Positions 54,892 through 63,744 are shown, numbered from the stretch's first letter. The stretch: 64,000 bases of DNA from Clostridiales bacterium CHKCI006 (GCA_900018345.1 FCNA01000098.1:1-64000), one strand, 5' to 3'. Notes: generated by a model not told the origin, from the sequence alone. A program made the numbers and translations.

Positions 54892-56619
54892 ATGAGTTAT
54901 CGATTTAAACTAACGAATGGTAATGTCATTTTGAACTTTAGTGAGGAGTATCATCATCGTTCCATCGAACTGATCGAAAGCGACGGTTTTTTAAAACTCT
55001 TAAAAGCCTTCATTGCCAAAGGCAAGACACTCGGAAACGATGCCTATGTTTATCTGCATTCCTGCAATGCGGAGGACAATGAGTTGGCTAACGATCTACA
55101 GAATATGGCGAGACTCCTTTTAATTATGAATGTGGATGAACTATCTCACAGTTATCCGCAATATGCACCTTATTTTCGCAACAGACAAATGTTTTATAAC
55201 GTCATCGAACGTTTCTATCTTTTCTGGCGGCGGTTGCAGCGTTATGCCGTGGTTTTTAATGATCATACGCAAACCGGGTTTCAAAATGTAGGTTTTGTGG
55301 ATGCCCAGATTCAGTTTGAGTCTTTGATCTTAAGAACATATCGTCAGATAGAAGAAACTGTGATGGGATACCAAAATCGCGTTTATCGTCAGATCACAGC
55401 TGGTGTCAATGCCGGTCTGGTTGTCAGCCGTGTGCGTTCGGTCTTACCTTATGAATATCGACAGCTTGATCCAATCCCTGTCATTGAATCAGTGGTGGTT
55501 CATCCGCCATTCATTACTTATTCTAAGCGTAATAAACGTTCCGGTGTGTTCCCGGAAGTCAAAGAGAATCCTTTGGAAGATAAGCGCTTTGATCCGGAAA
55601 ACTGGTTCTGTTACCCTGCGAAAGTAGGGGATCTGCTGGCCTTTGTTTACTTCCATGTCGATTATATGGCGCAGGGAATTACGCTCTGTAACCTTTTTGA
55701 ACTGGCTGATGCTGAAGAATATCGCAATCGTAAACCGGATATTGTTTATGTTTATGGTTATGAGGACGGTCAGCGTAATGAGTGTTTCTATCAGGATGAA
55801 GAAAATGATATTATGGTCGCCTTGCTGAGTCATCATGATGATTTTGATTATTTTGGATATATGAAAAAAATGATCCTGACTTTGCATAATGTGCGTAAAT
55901 TAAATCAAGGTGAATTACCGATCCATGGTGCCATGGTGGAGGTGACTTTGCATTCCGGTCAAAAGCGAAATATCGTCATTATGGGCGATAGCGGTGCCGG
56001 TAAATCTGAAACTATTGAGCAGATTAAAGGCATGGGTGAAAAGAGCATTCGTGAAATCAAGACCATTTATGATGATATGGGTGTTCTGAGTAAGGATGAG
56101 AATGGCCAGATCGTTACCAGCGGTACAGAGATTGGCGCATTTGTTCGTCTGGATGATCTAGATGCCGGATATGGCTATAAAGAACTCGACCGTTCTGTTT
56201 TCATGAATCCCGATAAGGTCAATGCACGTATCGTTATTCCAATCACACCATATCGTGAAGTCGTGGCAAAGCATAAAGTTGATTATTTCCTTTATGCCAA
56301 TAATTATGATAACGATCATGATGCCCTGCATTTTTTCAATCAAATCGATGAAGCACTGGATGTCTTTAGACGTGGTGCCAGAATGGCGAAAGGCACAACA
56401 ACAGAATCAGGCTTGGTTGAGAGTTATTTTGCCAATCCGTTTGGTCCTGTTCAGCGTCAGGAACAGACAGAGGTTCTTTTACAGGACTATTTCAAAGCCA
56501 TGTATGATCAGGGAATCAAAGTCGGACAGGTTTGTACGCGTTTAGGCATTCCTGGCAGTGAGCATCAGGGACCTAAAGAAGCGGCAAAGGCATTGCTTTC
56601 ATTGATCCTGGACGACTAA
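54892..56619 (+). CDS. HPr kinase/PEP carboxykinase-like P-loop protein of unknown function
   Basis: A 575-residue protein. The first 340 residues match no family I can name. A phosphate-binding loop GDSGAGKSET sits at 365-374, in the form used by HPr kinase and ATP-dependent PEP carboxykinase rather than ordinary Walker ATPases, and is followed by acidic and YDDM segments (YDDMGVL, near 395) that may bind metal. Residues 430-575 are rich in Asp/Tyr (YANNYDNDHDAL). It is longer than HPrK (about 310) and unlike PckA in its N-terminal half. GGTGGG precedes ATG 54892. Single-gene unit. Confidence 0.65.
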   Translation: MSYRFKLTNGNVILNFSEEYHHRSIELIESDGFLKLLKAFIAKGKTLGNDAYVYLHSCNAEDNELANDLQNMARLLLIMNVDELSHSYPQYAPYFRNRQMFYNVIERFYLFWRRLQRYAVVFNDHTQTGFQNVGFVDAQIQFESLILRTYRQIEETVMGYQNRVYRQITAGVNAGLVVSRVRSVLPYEYRQLDPIPVIESVVVHPPFITYSKRNKRSGVFPEVKENPLEDKRFDPENWFCYPAKVGDLLAFVYFHVDYMAQGITLCNLFELADAEEYRNRKPDIVYVYGYEDGQRNECFYQDEENDIMVALLSHHDDFDYFGYMKKMILTLHNVRKLNQGELPIHGAMVEVTLHSGQKRNIVIMGDSGAGKSETIEQIKGMGEKSIREIKTIYDDMGVLSKDENGQIVTSGTEIGAFVRLDDLDAGYGYKELDRSVFMNPDKVNARIVIPITPYREVVAKHKVDYFLYANNYDNDHDALHFFNQIDEALDVFRRGARMAKGTTTESGLVESYFANPFGPVQRQEQTEVLLQDYFKAMYDQGIKVGQVCTRLGIPGSEHQGPKEAAKALLSLILDD

Positions 56620-56642
56620 TATCAAAAAGTACCATTTTGAAA

Positions 56643-56686
56643 TGAACCTTGTTATTTGGATACCCAAATAATGGAGGTTCATTTTT
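56643..56686 (+). terminator. Hairpin near the left end of the IS remnant
   Basis: TGAACCT / AGGTTCA outer stem and TTATTTGG / CCAAATAA inner stem, followed by TTTTTATT. It can terminate transcription from the upstream gene. Confidence 0.55.
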
Positions 56687-56689
56687 ATT

Positions 56690-57009
56690 ATGACCAAACT
56701 GATAAGAGGACAAAAAATAGAATTATATAAGAAGAGAAAGGGGGGCAATCTATTACGAGCACAGCGATTGCGTAGGGTTTATTTAGTAATGGAGGGATCA
56801 GTATCTGGAAGCGGAGAATGAATACCTCAAAAATGCAGAGCTGCAGATCAGGCAAGAAAGAATCGACAACCGAAGAAAAAGTCATGGTGGTTTATCAACT
56901 GCAGCTTAAATATCCACTTAGGATCCTTACTAAGATATTCAAATTAAAAGTTCAACATATTACGATATGTTATCCAAAACGTATAAGGATTTGGTTCACT
57001 TCATTTTGA
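56690..57009 (+). pseudogene. Broken IS3/IS150-type transposase orfA
   Basis: A start MTKLIRGQKIELYKKRKGGN resembles IS3-family OrfA N-termini, then the frame shifts. A second frame reads NEYLKNAELQIRQERIDNRRK (leucine-zipper-like), and a third reads VVYQLQLKYPLRILTKIFKL, like the start of OrfB. At least two frameshifts, so it is non-functional. Confidence 0.6.
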
Positions 57010-57025
57010 AGGTACTTTTCGTGAA

Positions 57026-57051
57026 AAAAAATCACCCAATGGGTGATTTTT
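57026..57051 (-). terminator. Terminator of gdhA
   Basis: AAAAATCACCC / GGGTGATTTTT with loop AAT, T-runs on both strands, overlapping the gdhA stop. Confidence 0.85.
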
Positions 57052-58393
57052 AGAAGATACCTTGACTTAACATCGCTTCAGCGACTTTCTCAAAGCCTGC
57101 GATATTTGCTCCGGCAATCAGGTCATAGCCTAAACCGTATTTTTCACTAGCTGTTCTACAAGCATTATGGATAGAAATCATGATCTGATGTAATTTCTCA
57201 TCGACTTCTTCTCTGGTCCAGGCATAACGCATGGAGTTCTGACTCATTTCTAAAGCACTGCAGGCAACCCCACCGGCATTTGCAGCTTTCGCTGGTGCCA
57301 GAATACCGCCATTTTGAGTAAAGTAAGCGATCGCTTCTGGGGTGGTTGGCATATTGGCGCCTTCGATAATGTATTTAACGCCATTAGCCATTAAAGTCTT
57401 TGCTTCCTCTAAGCCGATTTCATTTTGGGTGGCACAAGGGAAAGCCATGTCAGCTTTGATTCCCCATGGCTTTTCTTTAGGGAAGAACTGACAGTTGAAT
57501 GTTTTGGCATAGTCTTCGAGCTTAACATCGTTTGAACCACGGATCTTCAGCAGGAAGTTGATCTTCTCATCGGTTGTAATACCTTCAGGATCATAGACGT
57601 AACCATCACGTCCGGAAATGGAAACGACCTTTGCACCATAGTCACGCGCTTTTAAACATACGCCCCAAGCGACATTACCGTAACCTGAACAGATAATGGT
57701 CTTGCCTTTTAAACTGTCATTAAAGTGTTTAAGGATCTCATCCGCAAAATACACTGCACCATAACCAGTCGCTTCAGGGCGAATTAATGATCCACCATAT
57801 GTCAATGGTTTACCAGTTAAAACACCATTCTCAAAGGCACCACGAATGCGGCGATATTGACCATACATATAACCAATTTCTCTGGATCCTACTCCGATGT
57901 CACCGGCTGGTACATCAATATCAGGTCCGATATGACGATAGAGCTCAGTCATGAAGGCCTGGCAGAAACGCATGATCTCGCCATCGCTTTTTCCCTGTGG
58001 ATCAAAATCAGAACCACCCTTGGCTCCGCCAATCGGTAATGTTGTCAGTGCGTTTTTGAAGACTTGTTCAAAGCCTAAGAACTTGATGATGCTCAAGTTT
58101 ACGCTTGGATGGAAACGTAAGCCGCCTTTGTATGGACCGATTGAGCCATTGAACTGAACACGATAACCGCGATTGACCTGAACTTTGCCATTATCATCGA
58201 CCCAGGTTACCCGGAAGGAGATCGCACGTTCTGGTTCAACCATTCTTTCTAAAATACCAGCTTTTTCATAAGCAGGATTCTGGTCTAAAACAGGTTTTAA
58301 TGTTTCTAAAACTTCTTCTACAGCCTGATAGAATTCAGGTTCGTTTGGATTTCTTTTCTTTACAGAATCGAGTACTGTTTCAACGTAAGACAT
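57050..58393 (-). CDS. gdhA: NADP-specific glutamate dehydrogenase
   Basis: A 447-residue hexameric-type enzyme making glutamate from 2-oxoglutarate and ammonia. Motifs: KGGLRFHPSVNLSIIKFLGFEQ, LPIGGAKGGSDFDPQGKSD (substrate lysine) and CSGYGNVAWGVCLKA (dinucleotide). The 447-length class is usually NADPH-dependent and assimilatory. GGGAGG precedes the ATG. Confidence 0.96.
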   Translation of the reverse strand: MSYVETVLDSVKKRNPNEPEFYQAVEEVLETLKPVLDQNPAYEKAGILERMVEPERAISFRVTWVDDNGKVQVNRGYRVQFNGSIGPYKGGLRFHPSVNLSIIKFLGFEQVFKNALTTLPIGGAKGGSDFDPQGKSDGEIMRFCQAFMTELYRHIGPDIDVPAGDIGVGSREIGYMYGQYRRIRGAFENGVLTGKPLTYGGSLIRPEATGYGAVYFADEILKHFNDSLKGKTIICSGYGNVAWGVCLKARDYGAKVVSISGRDGYVYDPEGITTDEKINFLLKIRGSNDVKLEDYAKTFNCQFFPKEKPWGIKADMAFPCATQNEIGLEEAKTLMANGVKYIIEGANMPTTPEAIAYFTQNGGILAPAKAANAGGVACSALEMSQNSMRYAWTREEVDEKLHQIMISIHNACRTASEKYGLGYDLIAGANIAGFEKVAEAMLSQGIF

Positions 58394-58532
58394 GTTGTTA
58401 CCTCCCTTTATCTATGGTATCATTGTAGCTCATTTATTTTAAAAAATAAAGTTTTTTTATCAAAAATAGAATAAATTATTAATTCCATTTTGTCGGCAGA
58501 TTTGTTAAAATGAGGATGAAAGTGGTGAGAAC

Positions 58533-58907
58533 ATGCGCTTTAAAGAATTACGCGGATTAGGAGTAGCGCTGCTATTAGCAATTTTAGATGGTGTATTGAT
58601 TGGATTAAGCCTGCACGCGCATGATCGGATGAAATTGATCGTTGCCCTGCTGTTATCTTTTTTAATTGTGATTTCGTTATTCATGCAATTCTATATTCGG
58701 TTATTTGATGACGGTGTCATATGTTATCGAAGTTATATCGTGGCAATGTTGCCGCAGTTTGTTACTTATGACAGCATTCAAACAATTGAACAGCGAGGAA
58801 AGCATCATGTATGCCTTCATACGGATCAAAAGACCTATCATCTTTATGTCTGGAAAGCAGATAAGCTGCGCCTTCAAATTGAGACTAAAACAAAGGCAGA
58901 GGTTTGA
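58533..58907 (+). CDS. Small membrane protein with PH-like tail
   Basis: A 124-residue protein with two membrane helices (about 8-28 and 33-55) and a beta-rich C-terminal half (RLFDDGVICYRSYIVAMLPQFVTYDSIQTIEQRG) reminiscent of bacterial PH-like membrane domains. Not a family I can name with certainty. GTGGTGAG precedes the ATG. Confidence 0.65.
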   Translation: MRFKELRGLGVALLLAILDGVLIGLSLHAHDRMKLIVALLLSFLIVISLFMQFYIRLFDDGVICYRSYIVAMLPQFVTYDSIQTIEQRGKHHVCLHTDQKTYHLYVWKADKLRLQIETKTKAEV

Positions 58908-58921
58908 TCAACTGCCTTTTG
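58892..58921 (+). terminator. Weak terminator
   Basis: AAAGGCAG / CTGCCTTT with a 12-base loop, overlapping the stop of the upstream gene. Confidence 0.5.
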
Positions 58922-59236
58922 CTGTGTCAAATTTAGACCCGTCTGAGTTAGTAGAGTAACTCTTTTTACGTCTTCATCGAACAATCACCGGTATGCTTCT
59001 TTGAGGTCAGGCATAAACTTGAAGTCAATGGGCTGATCCATCCTTCAATCCTGGTCAGGATGATCGAAGATCTGAGGATCCATAAAATGGATTACATTTA
59101 ACGCCTTGCTCATGATTCTTGCAAAGGTTCTGCTGTCTAATGAACAGTAAACGTGCATGGACTGATCGTTCTTGTTTATTTCCGTTCTTCTTTGTTTCCT
59201 ATGTGGCGATACTTTCGATTTGCAAGCCAAGCTTTA
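58922..59236. other. Intergenic stretch with possible minus-strand gene remnant
   Basis: Over 300 bases without an intact gene. On the minus strand a frame interrupted by stops reads RTEINKNDQSMHVYCSLDSRTFARIMSKALNVIHFMD-like sequence in pieces (about 59230 to 58960), as from a decayed protein-coding gene, possibly a transposase. No ribosome site. I cannot name the parent family. Confidence 0.3.
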
Positions 59237-59265
59237 TTGTTTTTAGATAGATTTTATGCTATAAT
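59237..59265 (+). promoter_or_regulatory. Promoter of the 117-residue gene
   Basis: TTGTTT, 17 bases, TATAAT with TG one base upstream (extended -10). Confidence 0.65.
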
Positions 59266-59292
59266 CACTATCAATGAAAGGAAGGAAGATCT

Positions 59293-59646
59293 ATGAATCG
59301 TTTTTATCGTCAGGAGGATATCGACCAGATTCTGAGCGGATACGATATTCAGAAAGACTTTTATGTACCTGGAGCCTTATTTAAGCAAATTGCCTATCGT
59401 AATTTACGGCTTGAAGTGAAATGGGCTTATATCGGCTTGCTGCACCTTGTTCTCAGTGAACCACATTTCAACGATAATGGGGATGCGTTGTTAAGCTATG
59501 GTATTCAGCAGATGGCGATGCCGTTAGCGAAATTAATGAATAAAAAAGTGGATGAGGAAAAAGTGCATCAATATTTAAATGAGTTGCGAGAAGCAGATCT
59601 GATTGAATCCGTGAATGGACAGGATCTGTTAGTGAATATTGTCTAA
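59293..59646 (+). CDS. RepA_N-like winged-helix protein (hypothetical)
   Basis: A 117-residue soluble protein. The pattern FYVPGALFKQIAYRNLRLEVKWAYIGLLHLVL, then a short polar turn, a helix (GIQQMAMPLAKLMNK) and VHQYLNELREADLIE resembles the N-terminal DNA-binding domain of RepA_N plasmid initiators, here standing alone on a chromosome. The fit is by pattern only. AAGGAAGG precedes the ATG; it has its own promoter and terminator. Confidence 0.6.
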   Translation: MNRFYRQEDIDQILSGYDIQKDFYVPGALFKQIAYRNLRLEVKWAYIGLLHLVLSEPHFNDNGDALLSYGIQQMAMPLAKLMNKKVDEEKVHQYLNELREADLIESVNGQDLLVNIV

Positions 59647-59649
59647 AAG

Positions 59650-59672
59650 GATAGAGTGTGCTCTATCTTTTT
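59650..59672 (+). terminator. Terminator
   Basis: GATAGAG / CTCTATC with loop TGTG, then five T. Confidence 0.8.
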
Positions 59673-59694
59673 GTTATGAGGAAAGGGGATAGCG

Positions 59695-60861
59695 ATGACT
59701 AACTTTTTAATTAAACATCTGATCAAAAATGCAGACGATGTGAAAAATGATCAGGTGCGGGAAGCTTATGGAACGTTGACCAGCCTGATCAGTATTTTAT
59801 GCAATGCCGTTTTATGTGTCTTTAAGATGCTTGTGGGTATTTTATCTCACTCGGTCTCGATTCAGGCGGATGCTTTAAATAACCTTTCAGATGCCGGCAG
59901 CAATGTGGCAACCTTATTTGGTTTTAAGCTTGCAGGCAAGCATCCGGATAGTGATCATCCTTACGGACATGGTCGAATCGAATATATCACTGGAATGATC
60001 ATTGCTTTTTTGATCATTTTGGTTGCTTTATCATCGTTTAAAGAATCTGTCACCAAGATCTTTCATCCAGAAGCAATTAGTTTTAGCTATGTGACGTTAG
60101 GGGTGCTCCTGTTTTCAATTGCCGTCAAGTTGTGGATGGGATATTTTAATCGAAAAATTGGTGATAAGATCGATTCCAGCAGTTTAAAGGCAGCCAGTCA
60201 GGATAGTTTGAATGACGTGATCTCAACATCGGCAACATTGTTTTCACTGGTCTTTGCCAAATTCAATTCTTTTCCAATCGATGGTTATATTGGTTTTTTT
60301 GTTTCTATTTTTGTATTTAAAGCCGGACTGGATGTTTTTTCAGATACAGTCACACCACTGCTGGGAAAAGCACCGGATCCAGCTTTTGTCAATGCGATTC
60401 ACGAATTTGTGATGAGTCATGAGAGTGTCATTGGTGTCCATGATCTGATGGTCCATGACTATGGTCCTTCGCGTTGTTTTATCACTTTACATGCTGAAGT
60501 ATCCAGCGATGCAGATCTTCTGGCGATTCATGATGAAATCGATCAGATAGAAAGGGAGATGCTGGAAAAATTTCATGCCCTGACAACCATCCATATGGAT
60601 CCTATCGTTACGAATGATCCTTTCACCAATGAACTGCGTGAGAAAACAGCCTCTTGTGTGAAGGAAATTAATGAAAATTACAGTATTCATGATTTCCGCA
60701 TCGTTCCGGGTCCTACCCATACCAATCTTATCTTTGATGTGGTGCTGCCGGCTGATGATTATCGGGATGAAATAGCTCTGAAGAAAGTTATTGATGAAAA
60801 AATCAAACAGATCAACCCCAAATACTACACCGTTATTAATGTCGATCACAGTTATATCTAG
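59695..60861 (+). CDS. Cation diffusion facilitator family transporter
   Basis: A 388-residue divalent-metal/H+ antiporter. Six membrane helices; the metal site motifs are ADALNNLSDAGSN in TM2 and ASQDSLNDVISTSA in TM5; DHPYGHGRIEY lies after TM2. A cytoplasmic domain (about 205-290) and an extra C-terminal domain of about 95 residues follow. The DxxxD/SxxxD-type residues suggest Mn, Zn or Fe. GAAAGGGGAT precedes the ATG. It may belong to the regulon of the ArsR protein at 54501 (inference). Confidence 0.9.
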   Translation: MTNFLIKHLIKNADDVKNDQVREAYGTLTSLISILCNAVLCVFKMLVGILSHSVSIQADALNNLSDAGSNVATLFGFKLAGKHPDSDHPYGHGRIEYITGMIIAFLIILVALSSFKESVTKIFHPEAISFSYVTLGVLLFSIAVKLWMGYFNRKIGDKIDSSSLKAASQDSLNDVISTSATLFSLVFAKFNSFPIDGYIGFFVSIFVFKAGLDVFSDTVTPLLGKAPDPAFVNAIHEFVMSHESVIGVHDLMVHDYGPSRCFITLHAEVSSDADLLAIHDEIDQIEREMLEKFHALTTIHMDPIVTNDPFTNELREKTASCVKEINENYSIHDFRIVPGPTHTNLIFDVVLPADDYRDEIALKKVIDEKIKQINPKYYTVINVDHSYI

Positions 60862-60873
60862 TGATCGACTTTT
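60841..60873 (+). terminator. Terminator of the CDF gene
   Basis: GTCGATCAC / GTGATCGAC, a perfect 9-bp stem with an 11-base loop, then TTTTG. The 5' arm is coding. Confidence 0.7.
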
Positions 60874-60930
60874 GCTTTTAGATTCCCAAAATGTTCAATG
60901 AATTTCACAAACCGTTCACTTCTAAAGACC

Positions 60931-60959
60931 TTGACAAGAAAAAATGAAAAGGTTAATAT
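60931..60959 (+). promoter_or_regulatory. Promoter of the C39-like protease gene
   Basis: TTGACA (perfect), 17 bases, TAATAT. Confidence 0.6.
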
Positions 60960-60993
60960 AAATTTATCATCTTTTAGATAGGAGGGAATGCGA

Positions 60994-62427
60994 TTGAGCC
61001 AAAAGCGTAGAAGATTGAACTATCGAGCTAAAATCTTAATTGGTCTAGTGGGATTCATTGTCATTGCTGCAATTATGATTCTTTATGGACGGTCTCAGAT
61101 TTCTGCCAAAAATAGTGGCTACATTACTTTTGAAATAGGAGAGCCTGTCAGCACACAAATCGATGACTATTTAAATCTCTATTTTTATTCAGAATCCGAA
61201 AAACAGACAATGTCCAGTGAAATGGAACTTATCGTAGATGATTTAAAATATATTGATGAAGATAACACGCTGCCTGCGATTGGTACTTATACAGCCATCT
61301 TACGTTATGATGGACATATTTATCCTCTGATCCTGACTTATCAGGATACACTTGCGCCGACCATTGAATGTCCAGAGATCTTTCCATATATGGATGAGGA
61401 ATTTGATTTAAATACAGCCATTACCGTCTCTGACAATTCTATGCGTAACTGTGAGGTGAGCATCAATGCAGATGCCTTAGATCTATCCACACAGGGAAAG
61501 TACACGGTGAGTGTGAGTGCAACGGATGTGAATGGGAATTCGACGACACAGAGCTTTAATGTTGAGGTTCGAGATATCAGTGCCCCTGAACTCAGCGGTG
61601 TCGAAGATATTTTTGTTCCTCTGAATAGTTCTGTCAGCATGAGTGGGGGCATATTGGCCACTGATAATGTCGATGGTGACTGTACGGCGAATATTCAGAC
61701 AAGCGGCGAAGTGGATTACAGTCAAGTAGGGGCATATCCTGTCACATACACGATTCAGGATAGTGCAGGGAATGAAACATCAGCATCACGTACCATATAC
61801 GTCGGTGAGTCCTCATTACGTCTAGATGAAGTTCCAATGATTCTACAGATGCCTGAATATTACAATGGCTGTGAAGCAACGTGTGCAACCATGCTGCTGC
61901 AGTACTATGGCTATGACATCAGTTTGGAAGAGATGGCAGAAAGTGTTCCTTCCATGACCATGGAAACAGTGGATGGACAATTGTATGGCCCAGATCCTAA
62001 TGAGGCGTTTGCTGGTAATATGAGCGAAACAGGCTACGGCGTGTATTTAAAGCCTATTCTGAATACGATGCAGAATCTGATTGATGCAAATGGTGGAAGC
62101 CATCAGGTCCGAGATCTAACCGGTTCTAGTGCAAAGGCACTTTACTATTACTTGAATACCGGCCATCCTGTACAGGTGTGGGTCACGACCAATATGTTAG
62201 ATGTATCTTATTCTGATACGATTAGCTGGTATGTCAAACAAAGTGATGGGACATACACCGAAACTGAAATTGTTTTCCCGCTAAATGAACATTGTCTGGT
62301 CCTGATTGGATATGATGAGGATAGTGTTTATTTGAATGACCCATTGCGAGGTCTGGCAATCATCGATAAAACAGACTTTGAGACGGCCTATGCAAGCATG
62401 GGCGCCATGGCACTGATTATTGAATAA
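60994..62427 (+). CDS. Membrane-anchored C39-like cysteine peptidase with Ig-like domains
   Basis: About 477 residues. One N-terminal membrane helix, an N-terminal beta domain, two bacterial Ig-like (DUF5011/HYR-type) domains (each starting APTIECP / APELSGV and ending in DxxGNxT), and a C-terminal Peptidase_C39_2 domain with catalytic Cys in YYNGCEATCATML and His/Asp in LNEHCLVLIGYD … LNDPLRG. Likely a surface protease or peptide-processing enzyme. AGGAGGGA lies eight bases before TTG 60994; ATG 60988 is only two bases from the site and is less likely, though possible. Confidence 0.85.
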   Translation: MSQKRRRLNYRAKILIGLVGFIVIAAIMILYGRSQISAKNSGYITFEIGEPVSTQIDDYLNLYFYSESEKQTMSSEMELIVDDLKYIDEDNTLPAIGTYTAILRYDGHIYPLILTYQDTLAPTIECPEIFPYMDEEFDLNTAITVSDNSMRNCEVSINADALDLSTQGKYTVSVSATDVNGNSTTQSFNVEVRDISAPELSGVEDIFVPLNSSVSMSGGILATDNVDGDCTANIQTSGEVDYSQVGAYPVTYTIQDSAGNETSASRTIYVGESSLRLDEVPMILQMPEYYNGCEATCATMLLQYYGYDISLEEMAESVPSMTMETVDGQLYGPDPNEAFAGNMSETGYGVYLKPILNTMQNLIDANGGSHQVRDLTGSSAKALYYYLNTGHPVQVWVTTNMLDVSYSDTISWYVKQSDGTYTETEIVFPLNEHCLVLIGYDEDSVYLNDPLRGLAIIDKTDFETAYASMGAMALIIE

Positions 62428-62456
62428 GGCCGGATATTTCATAAGCGATCTACGAA

Positions 62457-62479
62457 AAACCCGCACATCGTGCGGGTTT
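62457..62479. terminator. Bidirectional terminator
   Basis: AAACCCGCAC / GTGCGGGTTT with a three-base loop between converging genes; it overlaps the stop of the minus-strand gene. Confidence 0.8.
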
Positions 62480-62876
62480 AAACATGTGTGATCTTCGGAA
62501 TAGAGGTTAACTCATTTTCCCGATAAGCCAGGTCGATCCACTGCAAGATGTCCGTGTCTAAATCCTGCACACAGTGCAGAAATAGATGATGCAGCCAAAC
62601 ATTAGCATAAGGTTCTGTAATTTGGACAAACCGGGAATTATCTAATCGCTTGGATAGAAAGACGGATAAAATCAAATACGGCTCCTGCCCGGCTTTTTTG
62701 CGGTGTGGAAGAGTGACCACCAGGTAAGGGAGCTCGTCGTGCACAAAGGCAATCTGGCTGGCCTGACAGGCAATCACGGTTGCAGGGTAACGTTCTTGCA
62801 GAGTTGTCTTTAATTTTTCATAAATGGTTAATAATTCAGGTGTTTTCTTTAGGGCATCTAACATATTATCTAGCAT
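62478..62876 (-). CDS. DUF5655-like protein
   Basis: A 132-residue soluble protein. The pattern of strands ending in a YLILSVFLSKRL strand, then RFVQITEPYANVWLHHLFLHCVQDLDTDILQWIDLAY, fits the DUF5655 (former part of Uma2/DUF4287 neighbours) family as I recall it. The function is unknown. AAAGGGGTGGG precedes the ATG. Confidence 0.6.
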   Translation of the reverse strand: MLDNMLDALKKTPELLTIYEKLKTTLQERYPATVIACQASQIAFVHDELPYLVVTLPHRKKAGQEPYLILSVFLSKRLDNSRFVQITEPYANVWLHHLFLHCVQDLDTDILQWIDLAYRENELTSIPKITHV

Positions 62877-62957
62877 GATCCCACCCCTTTCTTTAAATTT
62901 ATTGTAACATATTTTTGACTCGCTTGAAAAATGATATGACTATTCGCTCTCAAAGAA

Positions 62958-62986
62958 TTGAAGTGCGTTTTGGGGCGTGCTAAAAT
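62958..62986 (+). promoter_or_regulatory. Promoter of the acetyltransferase gene
   Basis: TTGAAG, 17 bases, TAAAAT with TG one base upstream. Confidence 0.45.
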
Positions 62987-63006
62987 GGATTCAAGGAGGA
63001 AGAAAG

Positions 63007-63582
63007 ATGAGTGAAAAGGAAAAAAGGGATCTGGGCGAATGGTATGATGCTAATTTTGATGAAGAACTGCTTGAAGAGCGCGTTGCAGCGATAGATCTTT
63101 GCTTTGATCTGAATCAGACGCGTCAGTCTGAACGAGAGAAACGTCAGCAGATCCTCCAGCAATTAATCGGGAAAGCCGGAGAAGGTCTGGAAGTTATCAG
63201 TCCTTTTAGCTGCGATTATGGTTATCATATTCATTTGGGAAAACAGGTCTTCATTAATACGAATTGTTATTTGATGGATTGTGCACCGATCACGATTGGG
63301 GATCATGTGTTTATTGGTCCGCATTGCGGTTTTTACACAGCCAGCCATCCGTTGAATTATACAATGCGCAACGCGGGACTGGAAAAAGCATTGCCTATTA
63401 CGATTGGATCTAATGTCTGGTTTGGTGGACATGTTGTCGTTCTGCCCGGCGTAACCATTGGTGATGGTTGTGTGATTGGGGCAGGTAGTGTGGTTACCCA
63501 TGATATTCCTGCCAATAGTGTGGCCGTTGGTTCGCCTTGTCGCGTCATCTCAACCATTGATCAAGATGATCGGACACGTTAG
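63007..63582 (+). CDS. Maltose/galactoside O-acetyltransferase family (Maa/LacA-like)
   Basis: A 191-residue acetyltransferase with an N-terminal helical Mac domain and a left-handed beta-helix of hexapeptide repeats (ITIGDHVFIGPHCGFYTASHPLNY, active-site His in SHPL; then ITIGSNVWFGGHVVVLPGVTIGDGCVIGAGSVVTHDIPANSVAVGSPCRVI). It acetylates sugars such as maltose or galactosides. The start at 63007 has AAGGAGG upstream. Confidence 0.93.
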   Translation: MSEKEKRDLGEWYDANFDEELLEERVAAIDLCFDLNQTRQSEREKRQQILQQLIGKAGEGLEVISPFSCDYGYHIHLGKQVFINTNCYLMDCAPITIGDHVFIGPHCGFYTASHPLNYTMRNAGLEKALPITIGSNVWFGGHVVVLPGVTIGDGCVIGAGSVVTHDIPANSVAVGSPCRVISTIDQDDRTR

Positions 63583-63610
63583 CTTCTGTGAAAACAACAG
63601 AAGCTTTTTT
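63581..63610 (+). terminator. Terminator of the acetyltransferase gene
   Basis: AGCTTCTGT / ACAGAAGCT with a seven-base loop, then six T; it includes the stop codon. Confidence 0.85.
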
Positions 63611-63705
63611 GATACTGTTTACTTTTAGATATTTTGAGAAAGCTGTCCGTTTTAGGCAAACAGGAATAGATAAGAAATAAGCTGTCTTTTTATATTTTAG
63701 TGAGA

Positions 63706-63711
63706 TATAAT
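63706..63711 (+). promoter_or_regulatory. -10 of the leader-peptide/hydrolase transcript
   Basis: TATAAT, perfect; the -35 (TGTCTT region) is weak. The expected start is about 63718. Confidence 0.5.
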
Positions 63712-63744
63712 AAAAATAGCATAAGCAGGAGGGAGGACGGCTCT

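Larger units (their letters stand above)
56625..57019. mobile_element. Decayed insertion-sequence remnant with terminal inverted repeats
   Basis: About 395 bp bounded by AAAAGTACC (56625-56633) and GGTACTTTT (57011-57019), with imperfect similarity continuing inward (…AAATGAACC / GGTTCACTTCATTT…). The interior carries broken transposase-like frames. Full-length elements of this kind are over 1 kb, so most of the second ORF is missing. Confidence 0.6.
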
